Shown here piece by piece: positions 1 through 11,371 of a DNA stretch of 64,000 nucleotides. The stretch spans positions 69,236,926 to 69,300,925 of the forward strand of contig CM049309.1 of the NCBI GenBank assembly GCA_026874595.1. The letters run 5' to 3'. The notes beneath the pieces are model-generated. The model had not been told where the DNA came from. It searched no databases and was given only the letters and a program-made list of their open reading frames with translations. Within the stretch, counting starts at the first letter, position 1; the number at the start of each line of letters is the position of its first letter. The position numbers were made by a program, and so were the translations under genes. This DNA is from Sipunculus nudus (lineage: Eukaryota; Annelida; Sipuncula; Golfingiida; Sipunculidae).

Positions 1-3000
1 TACTCTAACAAGACTGTCGTGAAGAAAAACAGTAACAGTTTTGAGATACTGTGATGCATATGAAAAATTTACAGTGGACAGGCAAGTGGACAGAATGGAG
101 TAATACCTTTATTTCACTTTCAAGAGAATAATGCATTTAGGTTTATATATAAGACTATTTTTTTTTAGCATATCCACTTTTTCCATTAATAGTTTTTATC
201 TGATTCATTTTTTTTTTATTTACAAGTTTTATAAATTTGTAATTAAAAAAAAACTGAAAATATAAGTTTGAATATTAGAATTCTAAGTTGCAATCATTAT
301 ATATATCCAGAGTGTAGCTCATATTGGGTCATATTATGCATACACATCTATTTTATTGTTTAAAAATCTCAAATGTTTAAACTGAATTTAAAAGAAAATA
401 ATGCCACAACATGGCATCTACAAGATTATTCCTAGAATAACTATAAACAAGTTTTGCACATTGGAGTTTTCAGTACATGCTTAATTTTATTCAGTAAATT
501 TGATAAATAAAAACATATTTTCAAATAAAGTATACACACTGTTGGTTGAATAAGGAACAAACAATATCATTGTGCTAATTACTATCTCAGCTATAATTGT
601 ATCCGCCAAAACAGAGTTTTGCGGATACTATGTTTTCAGCTGCACGCCGCCGCCGCCGACGCCGCGTAGGTGTCCGGAGAACCGCTGGGCGGAATTTTAC
701 GAAACCCAGGATTATGTTCGGGTCACATGTGAACTGCTGCGTCCCGATTTTGTTTTGACCTCTGACCTTTCCTCTGCGCTCTGCATCCGTTTGTGCGTCT
801 GTTTCCACACATAAACCCACATATCTCGGGAACCGTTTGACGGATCAGGAAAATTTTTTTCACAAATGTAGCCCTTGGAGAGCTTTATAACATACACAAA
901 AAATGGTGGCGCCACCTGCAACCATGTTTACACAGTGTCCATCTGTTCGTCTGCCTTGGGTTAAAATCACTCATATCTCTGCAGTGACTTGACTAATTCA
1001 CCTGAAATTTGGCATGCGTATACATCCTGGATAGCTTTTCTGATTTTGTGACAGGTGGCGCCACCTACATTCACGTTTACGCTGCAGACATCCAAGCTCA
1101 TATCTCGGGAACCGTTTGACCGATCAGGAAATTTTTTTTCACAAATGTAGCCCTTGGAGAGCTTTATAACATACACAAAAAATGGTGGCGCCACCTGCAA
1201 CCATGTTTACACAGTGTCCATCTGTTTGTCTGCCTTGGGTTAAAATCACTCATATCTCTGCAGTGACTTGACTAATTCACCTGAAATTTGGCATGCGTAT
1301 ACATCCTGGATAGCTTTTCTGATTTTATCACAGGTGGTGCCACCTAAATTCACGTTTACGCTGCAGACATCCAAGCTCATATCTCGGGAACCATTTGACC
1401 GATTGGGCCAAAATTTTGCATGTGTATAGATCTCACATAGTTCTTTATCATACGCAAAACTGGTGGCCCCACCTGCAGCCATTTTTGCACAGCTCCTGTC
1501 TGTTTGTCTGCCATGGGATAAAATCACTCATATCTCGGCAGTGGTTTGACATATCTGGCTAAAATTTTGCAGGTTTATACATCCGCGACAGCTCTCTTGA
1601 TTTTATGACAGGTGGCGCCACCTGCATTCTAGTTTATGCAGCAGACATCCAAGCTCATATCTTGGGAACAGTTTGACCGATTAGGCCAAAGTTTTGCATG
1701 TGTATAGTTCTCACATAGCTCTTTATCATACGCAAAACTGGTGGCATCACCTGCAACCATTTTTGCTCAGCGTCCATCTGATTGTCTGCCACGGGCTAAA
1801 ATCACTCATATACATGTAGTGGTTTGACTTATCTGCCTTAAATTTTGCATATGTATACAACTTGGATTGCTTTCTGGATTTTGTGGTAGGGGGGGCAACC
1901 TTCATACACAATTTGGCCGCAGACATCCATGCTAATATGCAACACTTCACTCTATTTCCACTTGCCACTTAATCCATGCCTCACTTCACCCGTTCCACTC
2001 TGATTTAGGCGGATACACGTAGTCGCTTGTCGACTACCCGTATTCTAGTTTATTACTGGAATTAATATTCAATTTCACACCTGGGGAAGTTTTTACTCTT
2101 CTGAAGTAAGGAATTAGTCATCTGATGAACATCCACACTTTCATAGCAAAACACCACTTTGTGGACACAATTAAATGTGCACTTAAATCATTGTAACCCT
2201 GGTGGTACAATACAAATTCTAAAATGTAGCATAGCCAAGAATAAAATAAAATACAGAAAATTATATCATTCATCTAGTTAATGCACCATCTGGGGGGGGG
2301 GGGGGAGTGCAGGGCAGTGGGGGAAGCCTGCTAGTAGTGGCCAAGCTGAGCCAAGGCAAGCTGCCTGGGGTCGGTTACATAATGCAAGTGAAGGCTGTAC
2401 TACCAGGTGGGCTAGATGTAAACAACACTTGACATGGTGTATGGAAACTTGAATAAAAGTTGCTCTTTTCAATCAATTCCTTTGAAATTTCAGATTTTAA
2501 AAGATTAAATCCTTATGTATGTATGTTGAGAAAATTAAATCAACAGTGCTTACAGGGAATAAACTTGCCATTGCCAAAGTTGGACAAAATTTAAGGTATT
2601 GATTTTTTATTTATGCTATTATACAATTGAATCTTGATTAAATAAAGTTATATTCCTGAAAAAAAGTCTCTAGCTTCAGCAATTCTCATGTAAGGTGAAT
2701 AAATATATTTCCTGATTTTTTAAAAATTGCATTATATTTGGGTCCATAACTTCAAAATAATATACAATACTGACCTAATTTTTGGTATTTTCATAAAAAA
2801 TGTATGGAAGTATATGAATACTAAATATGATCAAAAACAAATCAGTGGTTTTGATATTAGGCAGCCTTGAAGTATAACAATTGATTTTTTATGGAAAACG
2901 GAGGTTTTTCCTTAATATCTCAAAGGAATGAAGTCCTAATGACCCAATTTTCGGTATGGTAGGAGATTATTGGGACATCAAATGGAATGCAAAGTTTTGG

Positions 3001-3134
3001 ATTCATAGGTCCAACGGTTTTAAAACGTGCCCTGTTAACAGACAGACGGCCGGACAGCCAGACGGCCGGACGGACGGACGACGGACAAAGGACCACGACT
3101 ATAGCTCAGATGACTTATAGTCAGCTGAGCTAAA
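1..3134 (+). repeat. Family C element, copy 1 (left end outside window)
   Basis: The 1-596 and 2049-3134 parts match 21745-22352 plus 25225-26104 and 38340-39033 plus 39975-40890 closely. The copy is split by a family A insertion (597-2048). The 3' end is a GACGGACGGACGG-rich stretch followed by a hairpin at 3102-3132: outer arms TAGCTCAG and CTGAGCTA, inner arms TGACT and AGTCA, loop TAT. A run of G at about 2292-2306 lies inside. No transposase or replicase frame is visible, so it is non-autonomous. Confidence 0.8.
597..2048 (+). mobile_element. Family A HINE/Helentron-like element, full-length copy A1
   Basis: It starts TTGTATCCGCC with a 5' hairpin (GTATCCG...CGGATAC around CAAAAC-AGA-GTTTTG). 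Near the end come GGCGGATAC (inverted copy of the 5' start), the hairpin GTAGTCGCTTGTCGACTAC at 2019-2037, eight bases and CTAG. The core is a dimeric tandem repeat with GGTGGCGCCACC-type palindromes at about 905, 1054, 1184, 1333, 1462, 1611 and 1740. The paralogous empty site at 22351-22355 fixes the boundaries within two T residues. Asymmetric inverted ends, a 3' hairpin and TT insertion fit Helentron-associated elements; the superfamily is an inference. Open frames here are not genes. Confidence 0.75.
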
Positions 3135-3567
3135 AATTGTTTTTTTCCGCCTTTGGCCTCAATATTTTCCATAGAGGATTTATCCATGCATTTTCAAGAA
3201 TGCCACAATAGTTCATGACCCTGCTTGGAGAGTGCATCCAAAACTGAGCTCGGCAGGACCATTTAAAAGCAGGACTCTTTCGGACACCTTGTGTAAAATA
3301 TTACAATCCCTTCTGAAATAATATTTTAAAGTTTTCACCTTGAAAAATTTCAAAAGTAAGAGTTCCATCATTACATGATTTATTAAAGAAAACTGTTTAA
3401 TACATAAAATTGAATTCAGGTAAGATAGTGATGAGGGTGAAAGTGGGAAGGAAAATATTTGAACTGTTACACCTCATAAAAATATCTGACAAATCTCAAT
3501 ATCCTCAGATTTTAGATGGTGCTGAGAAAGATCAGGCAAAACGTTTTAGTAACCATGGCAAATGCTT
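3135..3567. other. Unassigned AT-rich sequence
   Basis: Lies between two repeat copies. I see no exon, RNA gene or repeat boundary here. Confidence 0.5.
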
Positions 3568-4993
3568 AACTAGGGACCCATGAGTCTCAACGCTCAGCTG
3601 CATTTGTCTATAAGGATATATGTTTATGAGGTTTTCCAATATATTGATCCTGTGATCAGTTTGAAGCCAACCTGTCTACCCAAACTGGAGTTATCATCCA
3701 TAAACTAATTTTCGAATAGAGTGGCCCTGTGACTTTAACCTTTGGCCTTATGACCCAAAAATCAAAAGGAAACTTCCCCTATTGGCAGGTGCACCACATG
3801 TTGATTATGGAAGGATTGAGATGAAAAGTTTGGCTTAAAATGCATCCAAAATATTTCTAAAGTAGTGGGTCCTGTGTCCTTGACCTTTGATCTCATGACC
3901 CCAGAATAAACAGTTCTTACTTTAGTGGTGGGAAATATAAGTCAAGTTTAAAACCAATATTTCAAACTAAACTGCTGATATCATCTAGAAACTAATATGT
4001 GGATTGATGGCCCCCATGACCTTGACCTTGTGACCCCAAAATCCATCAGTTACTACCACTATTGGCAGATGAGCAACATCTGGAAGATAGAATGTTTGGG
4101 ACTGAAACTTTGCCTAAAAATACATCAACAATCTTTTTAAAGAAGTGGGTCCTGTGACCTTGACCTTGGGCCTTATGCCCCCAAAATCAAAAGGGTTCTT
4201 ACATTATTGGTGGGTCATATATAAGTCAATATTGAAACCAATATGTCAATCCAAACTGGAGTTATCATCCAGAAACAAATATGTGGACAGATGGGCCACT
4301 GTGATGATGACCTTTGACCTTGTGATCCCCAAATCAATCAGTTTATTCCCCAATTGGCAGCTAAGTTATATGTGCAAGATGGAAGGTTTTGGATGAAAAG
4401 TTTGGCTTTAAATGCATCAACAATCTTTCTAAATAAGTGGGTACGGTGACCTTGACCTTTGACTTCATAACCCCAAAATTGAACAGAATATTCTCCTATT
4501 GGCAGGTTAGCAATATCTTGAAGATGGAAGGTTTGATGAAAAGATGAAGTTATCATCTGGAAACTAATTTGTGAACAGATGGCTCCTGTGACCTTGACCT
4601 TTGACCATGTGACCCTAAATTCATTTATTCTCTTCCCATACTGGCAAGTCAGCTAAAAATTCAAAAATTTAAAATGGAAAGTTTGGGATGAAAGGCTTGG
4701 CTTAAAATACAGCCATAATCTTTTTAAAAAAATGAGTCCTGTGACCTTGACCTCTGACCTCATGACCCCAAAATCATATCGATTCTTGCTTTAGTGGTGG
4801 GCCATATGAGAGTCAAGTTTGAAATCAATATGTCAATACAAACTGGAATTTTCACCTGGAAACGAATTTGTGTGGATGGACGGATGGACAGACAGACAGA
4901 CAGATAGACAGGGTGATAACTATTTGGCATCCACTTGCGATCAATAAACATACCAGGTTTTTGGACACTAGATGTAATTACAGCTGAGAAATT
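3568..4993 (+). repeat. Degenerate family C-like element with TGACC modules
   Basis: It opens with AGGGACCCATGAGTC then GCTCAGCTG, the family C 5' signature with one change in the palindrome. It continues with about eight alternating modules containing TGTGACCTTGACCTTTGACC and the phrase CCCCAAAATC, and ends in GGACAGACAGACAGACAG followed by ACAGCTGAGAAATTC. One perfect DR1 motif (TGACCTTTGACCT) is at 4308-4320. No coding potential is recognised. Confidence 0.5.
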
Positions 4994-5050
4994 CACATGA
5001 TTGTTGTCATTTTATAGTAAAAAAAATTTTAAAATATTCGTTAAAATAAC

Positions 5051-5225
5051 AAACAAGGCCTACAGGCTTAATGCGAACCTATGCAAAGTTTGGGAGTATG
5101 AATGGAGGTTTATTTTTAAAATTTAATATTGATTCTTTTAAATCCTGCATATCTACCTTAGTCATTATGATTTCAGCAAATTGGACATTTCAGACCTGCA
5201 AGTTTCAGACTAGGACATTTTAAAA
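5051..5225 (+). repeat. Family D 5' fragment
   Basis: Sequence CAAGGCCTACAGGCTTAATGC with GCGAACCTATGC corresponds to the 5' end of the element at 12293, with substitutions. It is cut off on the right by the family A fragment at 5226. Confidence 0.5.
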
Positions 5226-5495
5226 CTAGAATATGGGTAGTCGACAAGCGACTATGTGTATCCGCAGAAATCAGAGTGGAACGGGTGAAGTGAGGCATGG
5301 ATTAAGTGGCAAGGGGATAGAGTGAGGTGTGTTGCATATTAGCAAGGATGTCTGCAGCGTAAACGTGAATGTAGGTGGCGCCACCTGTCATAAAATCGAG
5401 AAAATTGTCCAGGATGTATAAACCAGCAAAATTTCAGGTGGACAAGTCAAACCACTGCTGAGATATGAGTGATTTTATCCCAAGGTGAGTATCCA
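5226..5495 (-). mobile_element. Family A element, 3' fragment A4
   Basis: Reverse orientation. It begins with CTAG and the 3' hairpin (GTAGTCGACAAGCGACTAT, one mismatch), then continues through the family A tail to one GGTGGCGCCACC palindrome near 5375. It is truncated near 5495, so the 5' hairpin is absent. Confidence 0.7.
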
Positions 5496-5757
5496 GCTGT
5501 TTTGACAAAATACATAAGTTATGATTCAGGACTTCATACTGATGCCATTTTTGGTATGTGCATATAAAATATATGGAGAAACAGTTTTGCTAAATATGAA
5601 CAGAATGACAGCAGCTGTTTAATATACGGCAGTTCTAAAGTGTTACATGGAAAATTTTAGTTTCATACGTCCAATGGTTTCAAAACTTGCGGGTCTAACA
5701 GATGGATGGATAAAGAATAACTGCAACAGCTCAGTTGACTTATAGTCACAGCTGGAG
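5496..5757 (+). repeat. Degraded family C 3' tail
   Basis: Diverged match to the final ~350 bp of family C (compare 2760-3132), ending in CAGCTCAGTTGACTTATAGT and CACAGCTGGAG. It stops about 40 bp from the splice donor of the exon at 5797. Confidence 0.55.
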
Positions 5758-5796
5758 TGTCACTCTTTGAATACATCCCTTCACTATTACACTCAC

Positions 5797-5977
5797 CAAC
5801 AAAGCAGTTAGCCTTCCCAAACTGCTTTTCAAAAACCGCCTTAAGCACGCGTGTCATGTTATTGGTGCTACACAGGGAAAACTTGTTGTTGTTATCCTTA
5901 TCACCACTGGTGGCGCTGGCAAACATGATAAAGTTTCCGTCTTCCCTGTTGGAGGTACACCTGCTGCCTGAATCATG
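5797..5977 (-). CDS. ADAM10: ADAM10-like exon, third zinc His and Met-turn (last exon found)
   Basis: Acceptor TTTTTTTGCAG precedes 5977 and donor GTGAGT follows 5797; 181 bp, 60 codons plus one base. It begins HDSGSRC, supplying the third zinc-ligand His, and continues [20 protein letters not shown] then LCS, matching human [23 protein letters not shown]. The Met of FIMF is the Met-turn residue. NMT in NNMTRV sits where human ADAM10 has the sequon NIS. The exon ends ANCFVG, equivalent to NNCFVE just before the disintegrin domain. The disintegrin exon (CGNG..EECDCG type) is not seen between here and position 1. A degraded repeat tail ends only about 40 bp past the donor. Confidence 0.95.
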
Positions 5978-7058
5978 CTGCAAAAAAATTTAAAATTGTT
6001 GTCAATTATCAAAGTGATGATATAAATCTGTGTAGTTTAATAGGGAGTCACTCCTATGTAGAAACCTGCATGCTTTAGGTAGAATCCCTGGCAAAAATGA
6101 CGAATTTTAAAATCAATCCAAAAGCTAATTCAGAAGCATATTGGACCACATTATGTGTTAATCTCGAACAGCGCTCTTTCTAATGGAATATGTATTTATG
6201 AAATTTACTTTCATTTTCATATGAAATTTAAACTTTTGTTTATTTTCAATTTTTTTCAAATGGTATAGCCTGTATCTCACAGGGCTGGGACAAATTGCAA
6301 ACAGCATTCATGAGAGTTTCAAAAGTGTCTAGGAACATATGCAGTGGTTCTCAATTTCCTCGTGTGATTCCCTGAGTGTCGCTCCTTGTCACATAAATTT
6401 TGACCATGTTAAAAATTTTCTCAAGATAATTTTCTCTAAAAAAAGTCACAGAGGTGTAGCTGGTGTCTCAAACCTGTCTTGAACTATTCCCAAATCAGTT
6501 TTGCCAGTCAACTTTGTGAGGGGTTTGTGACCTATGCAACTACACTGTGAATGATTAGAGATAAAAATGAGAATCTGACATTCTGGGCACATATGTCATG
6601 CTTATATTTCACGAATTTTGTGAATGTCCAGTGAACAACGCACAACATTTGTGCGATAGGTATACAAACTCCAGCTGAATTTTGGGCCAAAATTTGTCAG
6701 GAGTTCTTATGACATTTGTGCAGCACTCATGCAATGTACACAAACGTGGTGTAAGTGCAATTCAGTGTGATTTCAAGTGAAAACCGAGCTTATTCACATA
6801 TTTCTTGCAATTGTTGTGTCTCGACCTAGTTGCAAGCTGTCGCAGCCCAGTGAGATACAGCCTTTTGCACTTTAAAGCAACATGTAACAGCAAAACACTT
6901 TTAAATGAGTGCATGATGCTATTTTATTTTTCCAGTATCATGTTTCTTTCTTACTTAAAACTGAACTTTAAAATTTTTATTTGACAAAAAATTTTAAATC
7001 TAATTTTCAAACATGTGCTTTCTAGTTAATGTGATAAAAGTACACAAATTACACATAC
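5978..7058 (-). other. ADAM10-like intron, no further feature seen
   Basis: AT-rich intron between the two zinc-site exons. No repeat unit or RNA gene was recognised. Confidence 0.7.
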
Positions 7059-7246
7059 AGGAGACCCAAAATTATGTCCCATCTCATGAGCAAATGTAAG
7101 TGTAGAGACTTTGAGTGGTACAGGGCTGCGGTAGTTCACCAAGGTCACAATGCCAGTGTTCAAGGACTTCCACACCTTACGGCTTGCTCCGGTTGCTGTG
7201 GTTTCTGTGTAATCTCGATATTTTTCACAAATACCACCTGACTGAC
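7059..7246 (-). CDS. ADAM10: ADAM10-like exon with zinc-binding HEMGH
   Basis: Acceptor CTTTTTTCAG precedes 7246 and donor GTATGT follows 7059; 188 bp, completing a Gly codon and then 62 codons. It reads [32 protein letters not shown] and [20 protein letters not shown] gives two of the three zinc-ligand histidines and the catalytic Glu of the metzincin motif HExxHxxGxxH. The third His starts the next exon. The human equivalent is FAHEVGHNFGSP. The catalytic residues are intact, so an active protease is expected. The intron upstream of this exon contains the 46-47 bp minisatellite, starting about 140 bp from the acceptor. Confidence 0.96.
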
Positions 7247-7386
7247 CTGAAAAAAGATTTTTAACTTCATGAATGCCTGCAAATAAGTATTAATATCTGT
7301 ACTTTTGGTCTTTTTTAATAAAAAATCCTTTCCAACAAAAATTTATCCATACTCAAAATCCGCTATCCCTCTTTCTCCTAGACAAG

Positions 7387-10300
7387 AACTGGATGGGGAC
7401 GCCCTCTAACACACCCCATTCTCCCCTCCCCAGCCTGGATGGGGACACCCTCTAACACACCCCATTCTCCCCTCCCCAGCCTGGATGGGGACACCCTCTA
7501 ACACACCCCATTCTCCCCTCCCCAGCCTGGATAGGGACACCCTCTAACACACCCCATTCTCCCCTCCCCAGCCTGGATGGGGACACCCTCTAAAACACCC
7601 CCACTCTCTTCTCCCCAGCCTGGATGGGGACGCCCTCAAAAACACCCCGACTCTCCCCTCCCCAGCCTGGATAGGGACACCCTCTAAAACACCCCGACTC
7701 TCCCCTCCCCAGCCTTGATGGGGACGTCCTCTAAAACACCCCAATTCTCCCCTCCCCAGCCTGGGATGGGACGCCCTCTAAAACACCCCCACTCTCCCCT
7801 CCCCAGCCTGGATGGGGAAGCCCTCTAAAACACCCCCAGTCTTCCCTCCCCAGCCTGGATGGGGACACCCTCTAAAAACACCCTCACTTTCCCCTCCCAA
7901 GACTGGATGGGGACAAGCTCTAAAACACCCCCACTCTCCCCTCCCCAGCCTGGATGGGAACACGCTCTACTAAAACACCCCCACTCTCCCCTCCCCAGCC
8001 TGGATTGGGACACCCTCTAAAACACCCCTACCCTCCCCTACCCAGCCTGGATGGGGAGGACCTCTAAAACACCCCCACTCTCCCCTCCCTAGCCTGGATG
8101 GGGAAGCCCTCTAAAACACATCTACTCTCCCCTACCTAGCCTGGATGGGGTCGCCCTCTTAAACACCTCCACTTTCCCCTCCCCAGCCTGGATGGGGACA
8201 TCCTCTTTAACACCCCCACTCTCCCCTCCCAAGACTGGATGGGGACACCCTCTAAAACACCCCCACTCTCCCCTCCCCAGCCTGGATGGGGACACCCTCC
8301 AAAACACCCCAACTCTCCCCTCCCCAGCCTGGATGGGGATGCCCTCTAAAACACCCCCAGTCTCCCCTCCCCAGCCTGGATGGGGACGCCCTCTAAAACA
8401 CCCCCCATCTCCCCTTCCCGGCCTGGATGGGGACATGCTCTAAAAACCCCCATTCTCCCCTCCCCAGCCTGGATGGGGACACCCTCTAAAACACCCCCAC
8501 TCTCTTCTCCCCAGCCTGGATGGGGACGCCCTCAAAAACACCCCGACTCTCCCCTCCCCAGCCTGGATAGGGACGTCCTCTAAAACATCCCCACTCTCCC
8601 CTCCCCAGCCTGGATGGGGACGTCCTCTAAAACACCCCCACTCTCCCCTCCCCAGCCTGGATGGGGACGTCCTCTAAAACACCCCCAGTCTTCCCTCCCC
8701 AGCCTGGATGGGGACACCCTCTAAAACACCCCCACTCTCTTCTCCCCAGCCTGGATGGGGACGCCCTCAAAAACACCCCGACTCTCCCCTCCCCAGCCTG
8801 GATAGGGACGTCCTCTAAAACATCCCCACTCTCCCCTCCCCAGCCTGGATGGGGACGTCCTCTAAAACACCCCCACTCTCCCCTCCCCAGCCTGGATGGG
8901 GACGTCCTCTAAAACACCCCCAGTCTTCCCTCCCCAGCCTTGATGGTGACGTCCTTTAAAACACCCCCACTCTCCCCTCCCCAGCCTGGATCGGGACACC
9001 CTCTAAAACACCCCTACCCTCCCCTACCCAGCCTGGATGGGGAGGACCTCTAAAACACCCCCACTCTCCCCTCCCTAGCCTGGATGGGGACGCCCTCTAA
9101 AACACATCTACTCTCCCCTACCTAGCCTGGATGGGGTCGCCCTCTTAAACACCTCCACTTTCCCCTCCCCAGCCTGGATGGGGACATCCTCTTTAACACC
9201 CCCACTCTCCCCTCCCAAGACTGGATGGGGACACCCTCTAAAACACCCCCACTCTCCCCTCCCCAGCCTGGATGGGGACGCCCTCTAAAACACCCCAACT
9301 CTCCCCTCCCCAGCCTGGATGGGGATGCCCTCTAAAACACCCCCAGTCTCCCCTCCCCAGCCTGGATGGGGACGCCCTCTAAAACACCCCCCGTCTCCCC
9401 TTCCCGGCCTGGATGGGGACATGCTCTAAAAACCCCCACTCTCCCCTCCCCAGCCTGGATGGGGACACGCTCTAAAAACACCCCCACTCTCCCCTCCCCA
9501 GCCTTGATGGGGACGTCCTTTTAAACACCCCCACTCTCCCCTCGCCAGCCTGGATCTGGACACCCTCTAAAACACCCCTACCCTCCCCAGCCTGGATGGG
9601 GACGTCCTCTAAAACACCCCCACTCTCCCCTCCCCAGCCTGGATCGGGACACCCTCTAAAACACCCCCACTCTCCCCTCCCCAGCCTGGATGGGGACGTC
9701 CTCTAAAACATCCCCACTCTCCCCTCCCCAGCCTGGATGGGGACGTCCTCTAAACACCCCCACTCTCCCCTCCCCAGCCTGGATGGGGACACCCTCTAAA
9801 ACACCCCGACTCTCCCCTCCCCAGCCTGGATGGGGACGTCCTCTAAAACACCCCCACTCTCCCCTCCCCAGCCTGGATGGGGACACCCTCTAAAACACCC
9901 CCACTCTCCCCTCCCCAGCCTGGATGGGGACACCCTCTAAAACACCCCTACCCTCCCCAGCCTGGATGGGGAGGCCCTCTAAAACACCCCCACTCTCCCC
10001 TCCCCAGCCTGGATGGGGACGCCCTCTAAAACACATCTACTCTCCCCTATCCAGCCTGGATGGGGTCGCCCTCTTAAACACCTCCACTCTCATCTCCAAA
10101 GCCTTGTTGGGGACACCCTCTAAAACACCCCCACTCTCCCCTCCCCAGCCTGGATGGGGACACCCTCTAAAACACCCACACCCTCCCCTCCCCTCCCCAG
10201 CCTGATTGGGGACACCCTCTAAAACACCCCAACTCTCCCCTCCCCAGTCTGGATGAGGACACCCTCTAAAACACCCCCACTCTCCCCTCCCCAGCTTGGA

Positions 10301-10437
10301 TGGGGACACCCTCTAAAACACCCCCATTCTCCCCTACCCAGCCTGGATGGGGACACCCTCTAAAACACCCCAACTCTCCCCTCCCCAGCCTGGATGGGGA
10401 CACCCTCTAAAACACCCCCGCTCTCCCCTCCCCAGCC
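7387..10437. repeat. 46-47 bp GC-rich minisatellite, about 65 units
   Basis: Direct tandem repeats of a unit containing CCCAGCCTGGATGGGGACAC, CCTCTAAAAC and ACCCCCACTCTCCCCTC. The first units are 46 bp (CCTGGATGGGG at 7391, 7437, 7483); many later ones have one more C. It lies in the intron between the exons at 7059 and 11179, and the pre-mRNA carries the G-rich strand. Open frames in several phases result from the missing stop codons in the unit and are not proteins. Larger blocks recur at about 0.93-0.99 kb. Confidence 0.95.
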
Positions 10438-11178
10438 TGTCAGCATGCAGCACAAAGTGACACAGCATGTTCTACCAGCCATCATTTCAAGCTGGAAGGA
10501 TTGTCCAACATATGTTCAAATCCCAGTCCAACCCATGCACAATTCTGGGGATTATTGGATATTTTGATGATGCATAAGCATGTTATCACTGCCAGAAGGT
10601 TAAGCATGTTACATTTCATAAATCTGATGTTAGAATTACAGCTGATGTCAGATTTACAGCTGGTCAGAGTAAGTTTTGAACATTGAATGGGATACACATT
10701 CTTGGCTGATCTGACAGCTGGAAGAGCAGAGTGTGTCACCCTCATGCTGGACACTAACATGCCAGAGCAGGGGGGGGGGGGGGCCCATCAGTGTCCAGTT
10801 CTGGACAATCCTTCTGTGTTTTTGTTACTTAAGATTTTAAATATTCTTTACTCAATAGGTATAGTGTATTTGTTACACAAATAATTGTTATAGTGTATTT
10901 AATACTTTTTTTTATTTCAAAACCTTTTCTAGGTACATAAAATTTGAATGATTTTAAATTTTGTGATTCTGATCCAAGAAAACTCCTTTATTCCACATTT
11001 TACATGATTGCTGTATTTAAAACCTTAACACAAAAACTTGACAGTTTGACAGCCTCAGCAGTGTATCACTGGAAAATTATTACAAAATATATCAATAATT
11101 CAATTAAAATATTTTATTCATAAATTATAAAATTTATCATTCATTAATTTGATGTCACCGTTATATAAGAATACCTAC
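10438..11178 (-). other. Intron remainder with short inverted repeats and a G run
   Basis: A 13 bp inverted pair GAAGGATTGTCCA (10495-10507) and its complement (10802-10814) bounds about 320 bp containing a run of about 13 G near 10771. It may be a small element. No target duplication is evident. Confidence 0.35.
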
Positions 11179-11371
11179 CGCTGGGTGATCCCACCCAGGC
11201 TAATCCCAGGGTGCCACCAGTAAAGTCCCGATATGTGAAGACATAAGCCAAACAGTACTGATCATGGTTCTGCATTGAGTTCAGATTCAGGAAGTTGGTA
11301 ACATCAACATTCCTTTGGCAGAATGGATTTTTATTTTTATTTTCTTCACTACATGCATCTGTCTCATTAAT
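11179..11371 (-). CDS. ADAM10: ADAM10-like exon, catalytic domain
   Basis: Acceptor TTTCTTTCCAG precedes 11371 and donor GTAGGT follows 11179; 193 bp, 64 codons plus one base. It starts [20 protein letters not shown] and continues into [20 protein letters not shown], then [16 protein letters not shown]. The human counterpart is [20 protein letters not shown] then GLAWVGAPSG, the strongest similarity in the gene. Asn-Glu-Thr near the start is a possible N-glycosylation site. Two cysteines in the opening loop (DACS and PFCQ) have no counterpart in the human loop and could form an extra disulfide. Confidence 0.95.

Noticed and set aside
572-1527. Frames of 70-93 codons shared with 38990-39700 and 52560-52870
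   Set aside because: They lie in family A elements, start outside the element or in the hairpin, and are not coherent proteins.
7544-10309. Many proline- or glycine-rich open frames on both strands
   Set aside because: They are the 46-47 bp minisatellite read in rotating frames; no start context, splice sites or conservation beyond the DNA repeat.
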